Both the position numbers and the translations under genes were made by a program. The notes beneath the pieces were generated by a model that saw only the letters and a list, made by a program, of their open reading frames with translations, was not told the origin of the DNA and searched no databases. Below are positions 11,177-22,439 of a stretch of 64,000 nucleotides of DNA, piece after piece. Location of the stretch: assembly GCA_029204225.1 (NCBI GenBank), contig CM055098.1:48818088-48882087 (forward strand), read 5' to 3'. Source of the stretch: Diphasiastrum complanatum. Its lineage: Eukaryota; Streptophyta; Lycopodiopsida; Lycopodiales; Lycopodiaceae. Each line of letters starts with the position of its first letter. The first letter of the stretch is position 1.

Positions 11177-11830
11177 TCAAAGTTCGCAAAGATTTGTTGG
11201 TATAAGCAAATTCCGTATTACTTCGATTTTATCTTTGTCGACCTCGATCCCTCGATTGGATATTCTGTGTCCTAGAAGAATGCCTTCTCTCATTCCGAAG
11301 AAACATTTTTCGGGATGGAGTGACAGACAAGTGTCTCGACACTTGTGTAAGGTTAGCTTCAGTTTCTGGATATGAGATTTGCTATCGCTGTATACACAGA
11401 AGTCGTCAATAAATATTTCGAGAAAAAATCGTAAAAACGCGGCAAAAATCAGCATCATAATTCGTTGAAAAGTCGCCGGCGCATTATAGAGACCAAAGGG
11501 CATTCTATTGTAGGCATAAGTGCCCCAATCGGTGGTGAATGTGGTTTTCGCTTTATCCTCCTTCCGCATTCTAACTTGATTATAGCCTGAAAAACCATCA
11601 CAGAAACTATATCGTTCTTGTCCAGCTACCTGATCCAGAATAGAATCAGTGAATGGTAACGGATGATGATCTTTCTGTGTAGCTGCATTGAGCTTTCGAA
11701 AGTCCTGGCATATACGAATCTTGCCAGTCTTCTTCTTTGGTACTACCACAATAGGTGACACCCATTCGCTACTTAAGACAGGATAAATAATTCTTGCTTT
11801 TAGATATTTGTTGAGTTCGTCTTTTACCAT
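11177..11830 (-). pseudogene. Reverse transcriptase part of element T
   Basis: Contains the RT blocks in order: WVSPIVVVPKKKTGKIRICQ, DFRKLNAATQKDHHPLPF, the GYNQVRM substrate region, YNRMPFGLYNAPATFQRIM and the catalytic box FIDDFCVYS. It then has EKCFFGMREGILLGHRIS and GIEVDKDKIEVI. The DDF box and the GIEVDK motif favour an Athila-like clade over chromoviruses. It makes cDNA from element RNA using the tRNA primer. Confidence 0.9.
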
Positions 11831-11851
11831 TAAAGAGTACTTTGGATTAAG

Positions 11852-12877
11852 TCAATACTGTCTCTGACGAACAAGAGTAGCGTTCTCCTTTACATCAATT
11901 CGATGTTCACCATATTCGGCAGGAATTCCTTTTAAGTCATCAAGCGACCATGCAAAGACGTCCTGATACTCTTTAAGCAATTCAGTGTATTTAGATAACT
12001 CAGTTTCTCCCAAGGACTTTGCAACATGGACACATCTGCCCGGTGCAAGTTCAATTTGCTCTGTTGAATCAGGTAAAATCATACCTTCTGTCATACTAGA
12101 CTTTGAATATCCATGAATTTCGCGCATTGCTGTCTCCATAGATATGTTCGTGTCGACAGACTGATTCTTATTTTCAATTTCTTCGTCTGATTCGTGCGAG
12201 TCGTCCGATTCGTACAAATCTGTTGATTCGTCTTCAGTAATAACTAGTTCATCTAGTTCTGTGTTGCAAACATCGATGAATTCTTCTGCATTATCTGATT
12301 CGTTATCATTCTCATAGCATTCGAAAAATTTAACTTCGACATCTGAAACATTAGAGAAGATATTTAGTGCATAAGAAGAATTTTCCGAAGTATAGCTAGT
12401 GTCGGTCATAGGAGTTTCGCCTTCGTATCTATCTTTATTCCAGGTAATGATCTCCTCTGCTGGTTTTCCACGATTATTGGTCTCGCCAGTTTGAAATCTT
12501 AATTCCCTAGACTTCCAATGAACACTAGCATTTGACTGATACAGCCACGGCCTTCCGATTAGCACAGAGTAAGAAGGCAAACCCATTGGTTTGATAACAA
12601 TAAAATTCATGGTAAAAGGCTTGGCTTGTATATACACAGTAACGTTCTCCAGCTCTCCGACAGGCTTTCGTCGTGTTGAGTCTGCCAACTTGATATTTCG
12701 GTTGGTTGGTCGAATATCTGTCAAACCCAGAGCGTGAGCAGTTTCTTCAGTAATAATATTGACGCTCGAACCTGAATCAATCGGCACATGTTCGATTAAG
12801 CATCCCTCAATAGTAATGTCGATTTCCGGTGCGCCAAGATCTCCCAAATCAATAGATAATACTCCTAATTCTGGCAA
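11852..12877 (-). pseudogene. Protease and linker part of element T
   Basis: An aspartic protease domain is seen near residues 30-60: VPIDSGSSVNIITEETAHALGL holds the D-S-G active-site motif, and LIGRPWL matches the second conserved block. A long acidic linker rich in Asp, Glu and Ser follows, then a segment just before RT (KEYQDVFAWSLDDLKGIPAEY) typical of Ty3 pol. The protease would cut the Gag-Pol product. Confidence 0.8.
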
Positions 12878-12919
12878 GGGATTTCTTTTCTTCTTCTTTG
12901 GAGTAGAAAATCCTTTTAA

Positions 12920-13393
12920 CTACCTGCGATAGTAAGTATTGTCTGCCAGCAATTGTTCAAATGTGATATTTGGACGAAGAGAACCAATATCAGTTACGAT
13001 ATCGTAATCTTTCGTCTTCGATATCGGCTTGTCAATCATGGCTTCCGACAGTTTGGTTTTATGAATTGATTCGTTCCCTTCTTCAAATGTGACTTTCCTT
13101 TCTGTAGCTGCTCTTTGTAGTTCTTCTTCAATTATTTCTTTCGCTTCTGCAGATATATCTTTTGAAAACAAATTTTTAGCATTTCGATCATAGTCGGGAT
13201 CACCTTTAATATCTTCTTTTGTTAGGGATTTATTCGTTCCCTTCTTCTTAGATGATTTTCTGCGTTTCTTCGAGGAACCTTTCGAGTTGGTTTTCGAGTC
13301 ATCTTTCGAAGAACTCCTCGTATTTACTTTGAATATTGTTTCCATATCACTTGGCCAAGATTGGTCAGTTGTCCTCGTTGATTGGTTTTCCAC
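12920..13393 (-). pseudogene. Gag-protease linker of element T
   Basis: A 157-residue basic, Ser/Lys-rich segment (KGSSKKRRKSSKKKGTNKS) followed by an acidic helical stretch. It lies between the gag frame and the protease frame and overlaps the end of gag. It has no domain of its own that I recognise. Confidence 0.55.
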
Positions 13394-14799
13394 AAGATCA
13401 ATTTTTTGTATAACCGCATCTGCCGAAACTTTTCCTTATATTTGTGGCCTGGTTCTTTACAATTCGAACAGAGAGGTACATACCCAATTGGCTTCCGTGG
13501 TTGCGGACAGTCTGGTGAAAAATGTCCTGGTTCTCCACAATTGTAACAATTGCCCGAAACTGGTCTTGGAAAATTCGAAGTCTTTGTTGTTGATGTTACA
13601 AATTCGGGTGGATTATATCTTTTCGGTCCGAATTTGGGGGTGGATTGCTGGAACGGTGTAGTCGTGCCTTGAACAAAATTTGTTGTTGTATCATTATTCT
13701 GAAAAATAAACAGCACCTCCTGTGTTGGATCTTCAACGTAAGATATATTCACTGTTCTGCAATCTTCCTTCAAATGTCCTGATGCACCGCACTTCGTACA
13801 CCATAGTCCTGAATTGGAAGAAGATGATTTCGGTCTCTTGTCAGCAACCTCTGAAATCTGAACTTTTAGATCGTTGAATTTTTTGTTAATATCTGCAAGA
13901 TCTCTCCTCCAAATCTTTTCGACCTTTGATGTTGTTGGCTTCATCTCCGAATTTTTATCGTCCTTTCGTTTGGGTTTTCGTTTACTACTTCGTTCTCTCT
14001 CATCAGTCTCAGAGTCGGATGAGTCGTGTAATTCGGATTCTAAACTGGAGGAACTGGAACTGGATTCAGACTTCGAATCCTCTTCACTGCCACTGGAAAC
14101 ATGCTTAGACTTTCGACTTCGTCTAGTTGATTTTCTCTTCTGAGCAAGCTTAGAAGTCTCATAGTTTTCAGCACTTGCAATGACTGCTGCTAAGGTAGTC
14201 GTATCACCTTGTCTGCAGTATCGATTTATACTCGGTGGTAAACCTGACAGAAACCATTCAATCTGCATCGCAACGGGGTATACTCCAGTTAGTTTTCCAA
14301 TAAGATTCTTGACCTTACGAGTATACCTTCTCAGAGATTCTCGACTCTTCTTCTCTATGTTGTTGAGTCTGCCGAGTACTCTGGATGAATAACCAATTTC
14401 TCTGAATTGGTGTAGAAACGCATCTTTCAGCAGCAACCAGGTAGCCACTCGTCCTGGTTCGACTTGGCTGTACCATATGCGTGCTTGTTTTCTGAGAAGA
14501 CCAGGAAAAATCCTCAGTTTGTCCGCCTCCGAACCTTCATTATTCGCGTTCGCAATTGATTCGAACTGCGAAACATAACTGTCCGCATCATCTGAGGTTG
14601 TTCCTTTGAAATAATCGTATCTGATCTTCGAAATTGAAGAAAGTCGGGGTGCAGGGCCTTCCATATTCGGTTTTAGTTTGGCAACTGGTTTTAACAAATC
14701 CGAATAAGTTTCAGCTCTATCAGAACTTCCAGATAAATTTCTGAAAAAATCTTCTCGAATCTTTCGATACCTTTCGAGTCGGGAAGCTCTGTCTGACAT
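13324..14799 (-). pseudogene. Gag part of element T
   Basis: A 491-residue frame. Residues about 60-220 match the Ty3 retrotransposon gag domain (SQFESIANANNEGSEADKLR, ARIWYSQVEPG, FLHQFREIGYSSR). A Ser-rich acidic linker is followed by three zinc-knuckle modules, CTKCGASGHLKEDC, CYNCGEPGHFSPDC and a third beginning CSNCKEPGHKYKE. It would form the particle shell and bind element RNA. The start at MSDRASRLERYRKIRED is close to the primer site and 5' LTR, as expected. The opposite-strand frames at 13287-13661 and 13874-14143 are shadows. Confidence 0.88.
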
Positions 14800-14857
14800 A
14801 TACTTATTAATGACGATGATTTTGTCAGTTTTATATCAACATGTTTTTTTTTGGCTA

Positions 14858-14875
14858 TCCCCGGCAACGGCGCCA
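14858..14875 (-). other. Primer-binding site of element T
   Basis: Minus-strand TGGCGCCGTTGCCGGGGA, 12 bases inside the 5' LTR. This sequence is typical of plant Athila/Tat-group Ty3 elements. Confidence 0.8.
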
Positions 14876-14887
14876 AAATTTGGTTTA

Positions 14888-16105
14888 TGTCGTGGTATAC
14901 CAATTGTATTTGGTATAGTTTTGTAGTATTTAATGTCGAATCCCCAAGAGGATAGCTTCTTTATGATATAATGTTGATATTGTTCTGACTTATTCGTATG
15001 ATATAAAATGGAGAATTAGTCTAGTTGTCAAACAGACATTTGGGTTAAGTAACCAGTATTACTTAATGGATAAATGAATGTTTAAAATTGGAATATCAGT
15101 CTTCTCTTTCGAATCGAAGAATTGGCGTTCTACAAGAGAATTGTTATCAGAGTAGTACGAATGTACTCCACTCTATCTGATTAAGGTGTCGGCAAGAATT
15201 CGGATTGATTTCGATGTATTCGTTCATCAGTGATCAAAGTTAATCTTATTCTTGGACTAACAAAAGTTAAACAGTAGTCCTCAACAACTAGTGTTCTCCT
15301 CAGAGTTAAATCTCTTGTATAATCTTCGAATATGTTAGAAACATATGTTCGGAGATATTCAGAATACAGATATCTTATCTCAATTCTTCAGACAGGGACT
15401 ATCAATTCAGTTGTATACATACTTTTCTATCGATGACTGAGATAGACTTCTGATGATAAACGTTATTCGGGTATCGAACAAGTATTCGAGTGTCGAACAA
15501 ATATTCAAATGAACGAATAAGTTAGTTTTAAGACAGTTCGTTAGAACACTTTTACGGATACACAGCATAGACTGTAATGTGCTTATGCAACTGTCTGACC
15601 AGAGATAGATTTATATAAGAAAGATTGTTAGAGTACTTCAGAAGATCTCTCACAAGTACATAAACTTTTATCTCTCAGCGAATACATAAACTATATCTCC
15701 TGGTGAGTAAGACTGAATCGTGTCTTCTCTTTATCATCTTCAGAGCGAACAATCACGTCTTTATAAATTAGAGGCGTGTCGCTTTACTGAATAAGGTTAA
15801 CCAATATATATCTGACACGTATGTAGATTATACCGCAAAGATGTATCTAACCTTGAGTTTAGATTACTATAGTTAGAATTGTCGATTCGGATCGAGTCGT
15901 TTCATGTAAGTGTCTTTATTTAAGGGTTGTTGTAGATGTCGCTTCATTGCTGAGGACTTGTCCTTTATATGTGATATTTAGTATGTCGCAAAAAATATAG
16001 GCAGGTCCCTTCATTATAAATGTATCCAGCTCTTGTCTTCTTATGTGAATATATATTGCTTCATTCGGATGTATATTCGTTGTTTAATAAGTACACATCT
16101 TCACA
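14888..16105 (-). repeat. Element T 5' LTR (minus orientation)
   Basis: Pairs with 7364-8581, about ten differences in 1218 bp. The low divergence is the basis for calling T the youngest datable insertion. Confidence 0.93.
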
Positions 16106-16110
16106 AGGAC

Positions 16111-18590
16111 AAAGCCAAAGAAGGTGGTGAGGATCAGTCCTCACAAGCTGCAGCATCCAGTGGCAAGAAGAAACTATCAAAGATCAAGTATTTTTTTTTT
16201 TGTGGCAAAAAAGGACACTATGCATCAAACTATTTCAAGAAGAAGAACCAATCTAAGCAAGCTAACCCCTAATGAGGATGAGTGTGAGGGTGTAGAGAGT
16301 GAAAGAGATTATGTAGAGAAGCAATTTCCTTTCAAGTTAAAAGCTTTAAGAAGTGATAGTGGAGGAGAATACACTTCCAATAAGTTTAAAGACTTTTGTG
16401 AGAGAGAGGGTATTTAAAGAGAGTTTTCTTGTTCATATACTCCTCAGCAAAATGGAGTTGCTAAGAGAAAAAATAGGACTTTGTGTGAATGTGCAAAAGC
16501 CCTTAGGCTAGAAGCTTCTCTGCTTAAAGAATTCTGGGGAGAGGTAGTTGCATGTGCAAACTATCTTTGTAATAGGCTTTCAAATCTTGCAATAGGAGGA
16601 AAGAAACCATTTGAGATGTTGTATAAGAAAAATCCTAAGGTAGATCATCTTAGGATTTTTGCCTGTGTATGCTTTGTGCATGTGCCTCTAGAAACTAGGA
16701 AGAAGGAAGATCCTAGTGCAGTAAAAGGAATTTTTGTAGGATATGCGTCCACTAAAAAAGCATACAAGATTTATTTGCCCTCTATTGACAAAAATGTTGT
16801 TAGTACAGATGTGATCTTCCATGAAGATCAGAAGTTTAACTTGGATGATGCACAGATCAAGGAGACTCATGCAAGATCTACAATCATCAATCTTGATGTT
16901 GTTCAAGAAGAGGTGAGGCCGAGGCTTGAGGAAGAGCAAATTCAAGCTACCACACCCAGAAGATCTACATGAGCAAGATCTGAGCCAAGGAGGCTTACAT
17001 ATGATGAAGAAGGAAGGCAAGTGGAAGGTGAAACTTTCTATTATGCACCTTTTTTATCAGATGAAGAGCCTAAGGATGTCCAAGAAGCTTTTCAATCCAA
17101 GGAGTGGGTTGAAGCAATGACCCAAGAATTTGGAGCCTTGATGTCAAATAACACATGGGAGCTTGTGGAGCCACCAAACAACATGCATGTCATTGGATGT
17201 AAGTGGGTATTCAGAATCTATCAATAAGTATAAAGCAAGACTTTGTGCCAAAGGCTACTCACAGATCAAAGATCTTGACTATGAAAAAACCTTTGCACCC
17301 ATTGCAAAGATGGTAACAATTCTAATACTCATATCTCTTACATGTTTTCACAAATGGAGTATGTTCCAGCTTGATGTTTCTAATGCATTTCTCAATGGTT
17401 ACCTTGAGGAGGAGATTTATATGGAGCAGCCTCCAAGTTTTGTGAAGGAAGGTGATGAATCAAAAGTTTGCCTTTGTTCAAAAGTCTGTATGGACTGAAA
17501 CAGACACCAAGGTCTTGGTATGCAAGGCTCAATTCCTATCTCATATCACTCAGATTTTGTCTAAGTGAATATGACCCTTCTCTGTATTATAAGTTTGTAG
17601 ATAACTTTGTATTTATTCTTCTCATCTATGTAGATGATATCATTCTTTGTGGAAACAATGAGAAGTTAGTTGAAGAAACTAAGCATGCACTTGGTACTGA
17701 GTTTAAGATGCAAGACTTAGGACTTCTTCACTATATTCTAGGCCTTGAAATAGTTTTTTGGAAAGGTCATGCATTTATAAGCCAAAGTAGATATGCACTT
17801 TTCATGCTCAAGAAGTTCCATATGAAACTATAAAGGCATAGATACACCTATGGAGCACACTGTAAAAGTTCCTATTAAAGATGATGAAAAATCCTTTGAG
17901 GACATCACTCTTTATAGGAGTCTTATTAGCTCACTTATTTGGTTAACAGTGACTAGGCCTGATCTAAGCTTTTGTGTTCATAAGCTAAGTCAACACATGC
18001 AAGATCCAAAGTTATATCATTGGAAGTTGGCTAAAAGAGTCTTGAGGTATATATCTTCTACCTTGGAGTACGGACTATACTATGAAGGAGAAGATCTGAC
18101 TTTGATTGCTTTTTCAGATTCAGATTTTGCAGGGGACATGTTGGATAGGAAATCCACAAGTGCTTACACTATATTTTTTGGAGGAAATTTGGTTTCTTGG
18201 CTATCAAAGAAGTAGACAACTATTTTCTTATCATCGTGTGAAGCTGAATACAAATCTCTTACAACCACAACAAAGGAGGTTTTATGGATCAAAAGGCTAC
18301 TTTTGGAGCTAAAGTGTTATGCAGATGGAGATTTACCAATTATCAAGAATGACAACATTTTCGCTCAGGCACTTGTTAATAATCGAGTCTTTCATGCAAG
18401 GAGCAAGCATATTGAAGTGGCTCATCATTTTGTAAGAGAAAAAGTCATTGGGAGCGAGATCTCATTAGAGCATGTTTCATCTTCAGATTGTGTTGCAGAT
18501 CTTCTCACCAAACCTCTACTCAAGAATGTATTTATGAAGATGAGGTCTAACCTTGGCCTAATTTTGAAGTCTATGTTGATAGGAACATAA
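16111..18590 (+). pseudogene. Gag end and pol part of Copia element B
   Basis: Begins with the gag zinc knuckle (FFCGKKGHYASNYFKKK). The integrase core follows (ALRSDSGGEYTSNKF, YTPQQNG-like end at 16440), with AKALRLEASLLKEFWGEVV and HLRIFACVCFVHVP. RT blocks come next at 17021-17833, with the box IYVDDIILCGNN and the SLYGLKQTPRSWYARL motif. RNase H runs 17850-18590 (FSDSDFAGDMLDRKSTSAY, ARSKHIEVAHHFVREK) and ends VADLLTKPLLKNVF, close to the polypurine tract. This is the Copia order. The coding stretch is broken by several changes. Confidence 0.85.
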
Positions 18591-18604
18591 ATTTTAAGGA
18601 GGAG

Positions 18605-19313
18605 TGTGAAGATTATTAAAATATTATCTTCCTATTTCGAGTTTGGGAACATGTCCATGGTGATTTCCACTCAAATTCATGTTGTACATAAAAGGAGTGT
18701 GAACTGAGCACATATCCTTCTAGTATAGTTCGGATTTGAGTTAGATAGGTTCAATTATGATGACATGCAGATGTTTAGATTGCATGCAAGCCACATGCAA
18801 TCAGTGCATGCAACACGCAAAGTAGTTTCAGTGATCTATACACGTCTAGACAGTTTTATGAGTTGACACATGCAGTACATGCAACATACATGCATGCAAT
18901 TACACATGTGGATCTATGGTAGGTGAATTAGTTCAGTTAAGTGGACTTTCTATGCAACTCCACTGTAGGAATTGGAGTCTCTCTCATGTAGAAAAAGCTG
19001 GGCATGTTTTGCCACATTGTGAATATTAAAATTTTGGTGTTTTGGACTCATTCTCTCTCTACTCGAGTTTTCTATGCTTAATTTTCTCTCTCTACTCAAG
19101 AGCAGCCTCTTTTTTCCATACTGAACACTTATAATTATTTTTGACATTCATTTCTCATAGTGAAGTGTTAGATTTTTTCATCAGATGGATGCCATTGTGC
19201 TCTTGCCTTAGATTTTTCAAGCATACTATTCTTTGATCAATCTTGTGCAATCACAACACCTCAGTAAGATCCTGTAGGGTGTGGTGAAATTCACACGTGT
19301 TAAAAACTTCACA
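18605..19313 (+). repeat. Element B 3' LTR
   Basis: Pairs with 5216-5945 and begins right after AAGGAGGAG. A CACACGTGTT box is kept at 19292-19301. It ends CTTCACA and is followed by ACTTT. Confidence 0.88.
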
Positions 19314-19358
19314 ACTTTTGCCATGGCAGACTTTTGCGGTGGTTGAGCTGGTACTTTT

Positions 19359-20008
19359 TGTGAAAGATTCAACTAGTTTCATCACATTTTGCAATATTTC
19401 CATATTTGGCATATTGAGGCCAAAACTTGTTTTAGACTTAGAGGTTGACTTTTCAAAGTTCATTAGTCTAAATTTCATTTGAATAAACACTTTTTGAAAG
19501 TGTGGAAAAGATAGAATGCGAGTTTGAGTAGATTCAATTTGAATAAGTTGGGTACATTGAATCTAGACCCAAAATTGGTAGGGTTAGCATTTTGGTGGAA
19601 AAGCCAAGTGGCCAAATAGGGTTTGGACCTGTTATAAAAGGATGTAACTCGTGGAGAGAGTCATCTTCTCTCTTCTCTATCTCATTTCATGCTTATACAT
19701 GGTTCTCTTGGGTTCTACTATCCATTGGTGCACTATCTTGGTGATTGCTTGCAATTCTATGTGTAGAATGATCTATATTTGTTATTTTTGGATCCACACG
19801 TGTGAAATACAGTAGCTTGCTAGTTTTGTACAGACAGAAACAGTACATAATCATTTCATTCAAGTTTGATCAAGTTCTATTAGTGTTTGCATCTCAAATT
19901 GTGTGTAGATGCTGATTTTTCTACATTGGTGAAATTGGTAGTGTATTTCTCTTTCTAACCAAAGATCATTCAAGTAGATTGGATCTTAAGGATCTGAAAT
20001 CTTTCACA
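19359..20008 (+). repeat. LTR of element C (plus copy)
   Basis: Matches, in reverse, 31431-32010. It contains a TATA-like TTATAAAAGG near 19631 and a CACACGTGTG box at 19795-19804. The terminal 7 bp form an inverted pair TGTGAAA/TTTCACA. Confidence 0.8.
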
Positions 20009-20020
20009 TGGTATCAGAGC
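20009..20020 (+). other. Primer-binding site of element C
   Basis: TGGTATCAGAGC immediately after the LTR end, the standard plant Copia initiator-Met site. About 590 bp of untranslated leader follows before the gag ATG at 20610. Confidence 0.85.
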
Positions 20021-20609
20021 TTGTGTTTCAGGTTATGAAGGAGGAAATCAGATCTATCAATGATTTGGTGAAGATATCAAGTCTAAAGCATGCTAGAGAG
20101 GATTCTACAACCAAAATCGGATTTTTTGCTTTTGTAGATTGGATCTTTTGTAGATCAAAACACTAAATAGGTCAATATACTTGTTCAATTCCGTTTTTTG
20201 AATTCACATGCTAGATTTGGCCAATTTTTGGATCATTGGTTCAACCTAAGTGGTGGCTTATAGATTGCATATCAATTTTTCAGCATTTGTATGTAGATTT
20301 GGAATAGTCAATTTTTTGTGATTTTGTCAAAACCCTAATTTTGATTGGATCTCTAGATAGTGAGGTTGCTGGACTTCATTTGAGTGTGTTTCAATCTTAG
20401 GAAGTGGAAAAAGTCATTAGATTGAGGATAGATCATAGGTTGATCAAGATTCCATGATTCTATGTGTTGATTTGCTTGGATAAGTGCTAGAAGAGAATTT
20501 GTGAGATAGTTTCAAATCTTGGTGATTTCTTTTGAAAGCATTTGTTGTTGTTCAAAGGAGTGCTTTGTGCATTGAAACAGGTTGAAAGAGAAGATCAGGT
20601 CATTGCTAC

Positions 20610-21470
20610 ATGGCAACCTCAATTGGAGTCATGTTGGAAGCCAATGATAGGCTTACCTCAAGTAACTATTCATTATGGAAAGTGAGGATGGAGTCACTTA
20701 TTGAGATGAATGATGTTTTGGATATTGTTGTAGGTTTGGAGGAGAGACCAGCAACACAACAAGATCAATTGAGGTATGACAAGAGGGCCAAGAAGGCTCT
20801 ACACATGATAAAGATGAATGTTACCAATGAACTTCTCAAGGAAGTTGGTAAGTGCACATCATCTTTGGAAGCTTGGAATTCATTGAAGAAGCTTTATGAA
20901 TCCAAGTCTACTTCTAGAGTGTTGACTCTAAGAAGGCAAATCTTTTCTTGTTTGCAAAAGAATGAAGAAAGTCCAAGTACTTTTGTTTTGAGAATGAAAG
21001 CATTGAATGATGAGTTAGCTTGCATAGATGAAAGCATTAAGTAAGGAGAGCTTATTCAAGTGATTCTTAATGGCTTGTTGGATGCTCATGCTAACATTGT
21101 TCAAAGTATTGCTATTCAAAAGACTTTGCCAAGTTTGATGGATCTTCAAGAGATCTTGATCAATGAGGAATATAGGCTTCAAGCAAGAGGTGGATCTACA
21201 TCGACACTTCAAGAGGATGCTATGTTCACAAAGGGCAAATTCAAGGGCAAAACCAAAAGCAAGTGGTCTAAAGGGCAAGATCAAGTGGATGCTTCTTCAA
21301 GTGGCAAAAAGAAGGATAGATCAAAGCTCAAGTGCTTCTATTGTGGCATCAAAGGACACTTTGCAAGTGAGTGCTACAAGAAGAAGAGAGATCAAAGAGA
21401 CAAGCAAGGTAATCTTACTCTTGATGAGGATGGTTTGGATGTGCAAGATGCAAATGATGATGCTTTTGTG
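20610..21470 (+). pseudogene. Gag of Copia element C
   Basis: MATSIGVMLEANDRLTSSNY followed by SLWKVRMESLIEM and a VVGLEERPATQQDQ segment, the UBN2-type gag of plant Copia elements. The distal part at 21060-21470 has SLMDLQEILINEEYRLQARG, a basic linker and the zinc knuckle CFYCGIKGHFASECYKKK. The minus-strand copy at 29964-30783 encodes the same protein. It is not one continuous frame. Confidence 0.85.
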
Positions 21471-22430
21471 ATGTCTTCATGTATGCTTGATAATGATGGA
21501 GATCTAGATCCTGAGTGGATTGATAGTGGAGCAAGTTCACACATGTCCTTTCACAAAGAGTACTTCAGTTCTTTGTTGGCATATGGAGATGACAAGAGGG
21601 TGATCTACACGGCCAATGATGGTGAGTGTGCAATCAAAGGGATTGGCACAATTCCTATTTCTCTCTCTACAAATAGGAATGTTCACTTGGAGGATGTCTT
21701 GTTTATTCCATCTATTACCAAGTATTTGCTTAGTGTGAGTCAAATGCTAAGTAAGGGCCTCAATGTGGAGTTTGATGGAGATGCTTGTTTGATCAAAAGG
21801 AAGGATGTCTTGATTGGAAAAGGTAAAAGGCAAGGGAAGTTGTTCAAACTTGATGCTTGTGTTATTGCTAACCAAGTTGGATGTGTTGCAAGGGAGCAAA
21901 TTTCTATTCAAGAGGTTTGGCACAAAAGGATGGGACACCTCAACTTCAAGTCATTGGAGGTAATGGCAAGGAAGAAGGTTGTGATTGGTCTTCCAAGTTC
22001 CTTAAGTAATGACAAACATGTTTGTGAGTCTTGTGCTTTGTCTAAGTATTTTTGTTGGATATAGTGAGGTGAGTAAAGCCTACAAGGCTTACATTCCTTC
22101 TACTAACAAAGTGATTGTTGGTAGAGATGTCATTTTTGATGAGAGAAACATTCCAAAGGTGTCTTCAAGCATGATTGATGGTAAAGTAGATGGTTCTAAC
22201 ATTCTTGATGTTGATGAGAAGGATCCTACTTTGGATGGTGGTGATGATGGACCTTCATCAAGTCAAAAGCCAAGGAGAACATCAAGAGAAAGACAAGTAC
22301 CTTCAAGGCTCACATATGATCAAAAGGGTAAGCAAGTAGTTTCTGGAAATTATGTTACTTTCCTAACCTCTTTGGATGAGCCTACAAGTGTAGATCAAGA
22401 AAGGAAAGAAGAGGAGTGGATCCAAGTAAT
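21471..22430 (+). pseudogene. Protease, pre-integrase and linker part of element C
   Basis: The aspartic protease motif is WIDSGASSHM, with the flap region VLFIPSITKYLLSVSQM. The pre-integrase domain carries VWHKRMGHLNFKSLEVM and the CESCALSK metal-binding end. From 22070 the text matches the segment normally found after integrase (FVGYSEVSKAYKAY, VIVGRDVIFDE) and the Copia linker PRRTSRERQVPSRLTYDQKG. Fossil coding sequence. Confidence 0.8.
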
Positions 22431-22439
22431 GGATCTTGA

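Larger units (their letters stand above)
7364..16105 (-). mobile_element. Ty3 element T, Athila-like, young, nested in B
   Basis: Two 1218-bp LTRs (7364-8581 and 14888-16105) differ at only about ten sites. The element is flanked by perfect AGGAC duplications (7359-7363 and 16106-16110). On the minus strand the primer site TGGCGCCGTTGCCGGGGA (plus 14858-14875) lies just inside the 5' LTR. The polypurine tract GAGGAGGGGGATA (plus about 8582-8597) abuts the 3' LTR. Order of parts is gag, linker and protease, RT, RNase H, integrase, then an unidentified ORF. The RT motif FIDDF and the GIEVDKDKIEVI region resemble Athila-type non-chromovirus Ty3 elements, and no chromodomain is seen. The coding region is open in long stretches but shows about four or five breaks. 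The insertion is the youngest datable one in the window. Confidence 0.92.
5216..19313 (+). mobile_element. Copia element B, carrying nested element T
   Basis: LTRs are at 5216-5945 (730 bp) and 18605-19313 (709 bp), both TGTGAAG...CTTCACA. The primer site TGGTATCAGAAC (5946-5957) matches the plant initiator-Met type, and a purine tract AAGGAGGAG lies just before the 3' LTR. The ACTTT duplication is at 451-455 and 19314-19318; the left copy is now separated from B by element A. Visible parts in order are gag, gag zinc knuckle, integrase core, RT and RNase H, which is the Copia order. Without the T insertion it is about 5.4 kb. The coding region is broken by roughly half a dozen changes besides the T insertion. 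LTRs differ by about 5 percent plus small indels. Confidence 0.88.

Noticed and set aside
13287-14143. Plus-strand frames of 124 and 89 residues opposite T gag.
   Set aside because: They are shadows of the minus-strand gag frame with its zinc knuckles.
20009-20020. TGGTATCAGAGC-type sequences as possible tRNA gene ends.
   Set aside because: They are primer-binding sites next to LTR ends; no cloverleaf-forming tRNA sequence surrounds any of them.
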